Below, piece after piece: positions 61,487-64,000 of a stretch of DNA of 64,000 nt; positions within the stretch are counted from its first letter, which is position 1, and the number at the start of each line of letters is the position of its first letter. Where the stretch lies: the NCBI GenBank assembly GCA_963842455.1, contig CAWJHE010000017.1, forward strand, positions 744,001-808,000. The letters are read 5' to 3'. The translations under genes were made by a program, and so were the position numbers. Origin of the DNA: CAWJHE01 sp963842455. Lineage in GTDB: Bacteria > Chloroflexota > Anaerolineae > Anaerolineales > UBA4823. The notes under the pieces are model-generated. The model saw only the letters and a program-made list of their open reading frames with translations. It searched no databases and was not told where the DNA came from.

Positions 61487-62416
61487 ATGAATGATAGAAC
61501 ACTATTTTACTTCAAAGCAACGGCCTGGATGGTCCTGGCCATGTTTGTCTTGAGCGCTTGCAATGCATCAACGCCGGCAACCTCACCTGTTCCTGGGACA
61601 ACGCCAGAAGTTTTGGTTTCACCACCACCTACCAGTACAGAGGCGCAAGCGACTGTAACAGCCAGTCCAACACCCGCTTCGCTGGCTGCTTTAGTCAATG
61701 GAGAACCAATCAGCCTGGATGAGTTCCACATTGAGCTGGCCCTCTTCCAAGCTGCAAAAGGAGCTGACTTAACTGAAGAAGATAAAACAAGGGTGATGGA
61801 TCATTTAATTGACCAGGCCTTACTGGCTCAGGCAGCAGAAGAAAAAGGTTTCAGCGTGGATGAGGACAGCCTGGAAATTCGCATCCAGCAACTGGCTGAT
61901 CAGATGGGCGGCAAAGAATTGCTGGATGAATGGGTTACAACACAAGGCTATACACCAGAGCTCTTCCGCCTGGCGCTGACGCGCTCCTTGCTCGCCGCCT
62001 GGATGCGCGACCAGATCACTGCTGCCGTGCCATTGGAAGCAGAACAAGTTCTCGCCCGGCAGATCCTGGTTTACACCAAAGAAGAGGCTGACCAAATTTA
62101 CACTCAACTCAAAGCGGGCAACGACTTTGGAAACCTGGCGCTTCAATACAATCCACTCACTGGCGGAAACTTGCTCTGGTTTCCACGCGGCTATTTACCC
62201 GACAGCAAGCTTGAGGAAGCCATCTTTAATTTACAGCCTGAAGAATATAGCCCTGTTATCGAGACTTTAGCTGGCTTCCATATTGTTCAGGTATTAGAAC
62301 GCGAGCCTACTCGCCTTCTGGAAGCGGATGCGTTGCAAGTATTACAAACCAAAGCATTACAGGAGTGGTTGGAACAGCACCGAAACGAGAGCCAGATCCA
62401 GATTTTGGAAACCTGA
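61487..62416 (+). CDS. PpiC-type peptidyl-prolyl isomerase lipoprotein (PrsA/SurA-like)
   Basis: 309 aa. Signal peptide with lipobox LSAC, Thr/Pro tether, then a SurA-N-like helical domain (about 65-195; ALVNGEPISLDEFHIELAL) and a rotamase domain (about 196-285; LARQILVYTKEEADQIYTQL, GNLLWFPRGYLPDSKLEEAIF). Extracytoplasmic chaperone for secreted proteins. It and the DsbA-cyclophilin lipoprotein at 16 kb would act in the same compartment. Start ATG 61487 without an SD; the longer frame to 61448 overlaps the -10 box. Confidence 0.9.
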   Translation: MNDRTLFYFKATAWMVLAMFVLSACNASTPATSPVPGTTPEVLVSPPPTSTEAQATVTASPTPASLAALVNGEPISLDEFHIELALFQAAKGADLTEEDKTRVMDHLIDQALLAQAAEEKGFSVDEDSLEIRIQQLADQMGGKELLDEWVTTQGYTPELFRLALTRSLLAAWMRDQITAAVPLEAEQVLARQILVYTKEEADQIYTQLKAGNDFGNLALQYNPLTGGNLLWFPRGYLPDSKLEEAIFNLQPEEYSPVIETLAGFHIVQVLEREPTRLLEADALQVLQTKALQEWLEQHRNESQIQILET

Positions 62417-62463
62417 ATCGGACTGCAGCATGACGATAATTTTCCAACCTGAGGAACACGAGT

Positions 62464-63207
62464 ATGATGGATGATTATGATCCGCAGGCAAAGTCAAGAT
62501 CCAGAGACCGTGCCTTGAATTTACTAACAGCCCTAAGCTTGTTGAGCATGTTATGCCTTACAACAGGCTTTGTAGTTATATTCAACAATCCTTACTCTTT
62601 TCTAAATCCGTTTCCTCCCCCAGCACTACCAACACCGCTTTCACTGCCCACCGCTTCACCAACAAGTATCATGGCGCTTCCCCCAACCTGGACAGCCACC
62701 GCCAGTCCGATGCCCGCTGCTACGGAAACACAGCGCCCAACAGCGACCATACCACCAACAGCAACAATTTTTTCACTGGTAACACCCTCCCCCACAGCAA
62801 CAGCAACCGAGCCGTCTGGCGGTTATCCCTTCCAGGTCCAAAAAGGCAGCCCGGTAGCCATCGCCAATATATACCACCCAGAATTGGGCTGCAATTGGAT
62901 GGGTGTGGGAGGCCAGGCCGTTGACCTGAGCGGAGGTCCGGTAACCGGTTTAATCATTCGCCTGGGCGGCGCAGTGCCAGGCATCGATTTGCCCGAGCTG
63001 GTCATGAACTTGACCGGTGTGGCGCTCAACTATGGGCGCGGCGGATACGAGTTCACCCTGGCAGACCACCCCATAGCATCCAAACAGACCCTATGGGTGC
63101 AATTGCTCGATCAATCCAGCGTTCCGTTATCCAAAAAAATCTATTTCGATACTTATGATGACTGCAGCAAGAACTTGATTATCATCAATTTTAAGCAGGT
63201 TCGCTAG
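62464..63207 (+). CDS. Membrane-anchored protein with Thr/Pro linker and unknown C-terminal domain
   Basis: 247 aa. One N-terminal membrane helix (about 20-42), a long T/P/S-rich linker (about 48-120), then a C-terminal domain of about 125 aa beginning YPFQVQKGSPVAIANIYHPELGCNWMGVGGQAVD. It has a Gly-rich beta pattern and two Cys that could form a disulfide (about 144 and 237). No family recognised. It looks secreted and exposed. Starts about 47 bp after the foldase gene on the same strand. Confidence 0.65.
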   Translation: MMDDYDPQAKSRSRDRALNLLTALSLLSMLCLTTGFVVIFNNPYSFLNPFPPPALPTPLSLPTASPTSIMALPPTWTATASPMPAATETQRPTATIPPTATIFSLVTPSPTATATEPSGGYPFQVQKGSPVAIANIYHPELGCNWMGVGGQAVDLSGGPVTGLIIRLGGAVPGIDLPELVMNLTGVALNYGRGGYEFTLADHPIASKQTLWVQLLDQSSVPLSKKIYFDTYDDCSKNLIIINFKQVR

Positions 63208-63322
63208 TGTTCCGCCATTCATGATTTTCCAGTTTGCAATAGCGACATGTGGAACACTTTAAGCTTTATCAAAGCCAGATTCTTTTCTCACTGAAAATTC
63301 TACTGACCACTTTGACAAAGCG

Positions 63323-63949
63323 CTAAGTCTCGCAGATTAGAATATACCGCCTGCGGATATGCTCAATAGCCTGGGAAATTCGTTGGCGGTTTGCTTCGCT
63401 TTGATGCCAACGGCTGGCGCCTGAAGGATGGGGCAGAGGAATAACCCAGCGCCCATTTATGCTTTTCTCAGTCCCAATCACCTCATCTAAAGGCAAATCT
63501 TTTGGAAAGAACTTATTGATCGATAAGCGTCCCACCGGGATAATCAAAGCCGGGTCTACCAACGAAATTTCCTCATCCAGATGCGGGCGGCAAAGCTCCT
63601 GTTCTTTCCGGGAGGGAACGCGGTCACCGCTGCCTGACCGGGCGCGCCCCGGATAACATTTAGTAATCGAGGTCATATATTGGGTCTGGCGGAACCAGTT
63701 TTCCTCTATCCCGGCTTCTGCCAGCCATTGAAACAAACGTGTCCCGCTGCCCGCATTGAATGGTCGCCCAGCTTCCTTTTCAGTAATCCCAGGCGCCTGC
63801 CCGATAATCATCATTTTTGCTTGGATTGTGCCTGAATAAATCGCCCGCGGAAAGATTTCGTAACCGGCTTCCAGGCATAGACGACATTCTGCCAATTTCT
63901 GGCGCAGACTGACTAAAGACTGTTCTCTTAACCTGAACTCCCCTGTCAT
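63323..63949 (-). CDS. Uracil-DNA glycosylase, Fe-S type (family 4/5)
   Basis: 208 aa. Motif A GQAPGITEKEAGRPFNAGSG and motif B LPHPSGASRW define the superfamily. Fe-S cysteines are in ECRLC near residue 22, TKCYPGR and LCRPHL. The GQAPG motif, with Ala instead of the Glu of family 4 (GExPG), points rather to family 5 (UdgB-like), which also removes hypoxanthine and other bases. ATG 63949 overlaps the stop of an upstream frame by 4 nt. Confidence 0.87.
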   Translation of the reverse strand: MTGEFRLREQSLVSLRQKLAECRLCLEAGYEIFPRAIYSGTIQAKMMIIGQAPGITEKEAGRPFNAGSGTRLFQWLAEAGIEENWFRQTQYMTSITKCYPGRARSGSGDRVPSRKEQELCRPHLDEEISLVDPALIIPVGRLSINKFFPKDLPLDEVIGTEKSINGRWVIPLPHPSGASRWHQSEANRQRISQAIEHIRRRYILICET

Positions 63950-64000
63950 TTTTCCTCACCGTCCGAGGAAACAATCTTTGCCCACATCTGTTTCATCTTC
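63946..64000 (-). CDS. 3' end of an unidentified upstream gene (partial)
   Basis: A minus-strand frame enters from beyond the window and ends KMKQMWAKIVSSDGEEK with its TGA overlapping the glycosylase ATG (ATGA). The overlap style matches other gene pairs here, but 18 codons are too few for identification. Confidence 0.4.
   Translation of the reverse strand, partial: KMKQMWAKIVSSDGEEK

Noticed and set aside
63200..63262. GTGTTCC/GGAACAC inverted repeat as a terminator
   Set aside because: The loop would be about 40 nt and the stem only 7 bp; too weak to call.
1..64000. CRISPR array, insertion sequences, prophage, integrase or att sites
   Set aside because: No regularly spaced repeats, transposase or integrase motifs, or terminal inverted repeats were seen.

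Overview
The window is ordinary chromosomal DNA of moderate GC. The gene style suggests an anaerobic Chloroflexota bacterium of the Anaerolineae type. This is inferred from several features: many lipoproteins with long Thr/Pro-rich linkers, sugar ABC systems without a local ATPase, three-domain FAS1 lipoproteins, an M16 peptidase pair, tandem M42 aminopeptidases, T-box control of aminoacyl-tRNA synthetases and no outer-membrane or LPS genes. No phage, insertion sequence, CRISPR array or rRNA operon was seen.

Layout. 1-2.1 kb: 3' part of an aspartase/fumarase-family gene and an OmpR-type response regulator. 2.2-2.6 kb: tRNA-Phe, tRNA-Gly and tRNA-Cys behind a consensus promoter. 2.6-8.8 kb: housekeeping genes including mutY, an M19 dipeptidase and a ferredoxin-NADP reductase-like flavoprotein. 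8.9-13.7 kb: triple FAS1 lipoprotein, an active/inactive M16 protease pair and acpS. 13.8-18.6 kb: a DUF368 lipid-carrier transporter, a PrsW-like membrane protease, a DsbA-like/cyclophilin lipoprotein interrupted by an in-frame UGA, and an HExxH metallopeptidase. 18.7-25.7 kb: epimerase, purA, purB, purH, fabI, bactofilin. 25.7-36.6 kb: rnhA and a carbohydrate-uptake region with three solute-binding proteins and two permeases; one binding protein is fused to a BMP/nucleoside-binding domain. 36.6-41.3 kb: three tandem M42 peptidases and a PIG-L deacetylase. 41.3-45.8 kb: greA with a structured leader, lysS, and serS with a Ser T-box. 45.8-50 kb: HEAT-repeat, Trm112-like and VanW proteins, a decayed hepT/mntA pair and an intact hicBA pair. 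50-54 kb: PIG-L deacetylase, msrA, sbcC. 54-64 kb: homocysteine methyltransferase/MTHFR fusion, pheST with a Phe T-box, plsC, a PpiC-type foldase and uracil-DNA glycosylase.

The most interesting item is at 15964-17217. A lipoprotein with a DsbA-type thioredoxin domain joined to a cyclophilin has an in-frame TGA exactly where the first Cys of the CPGC motif belongs. A perfect 7-bp hairpin with a 6-nt loop carrying G at its second position starts 16 nt downstream, which is the geometry of a bacterial SECIS element. This predicts an extracytoplasmic selenocysteine (UPGC) oxidoreductase-foldase. The main alternative is a nonsense substitution or base-call error.

That alternative matters because the sequence carries several single-base frameshifts in otherwise conserved genes: pheT, rnhA, two PIG-L genes, the PrsW-like gene, the HExxH peptidase and a Thr-rich protein. 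Since pheT is essential, at least some of these are probably assembly or sequencing indels. The affected genes are annotated here as single loci.
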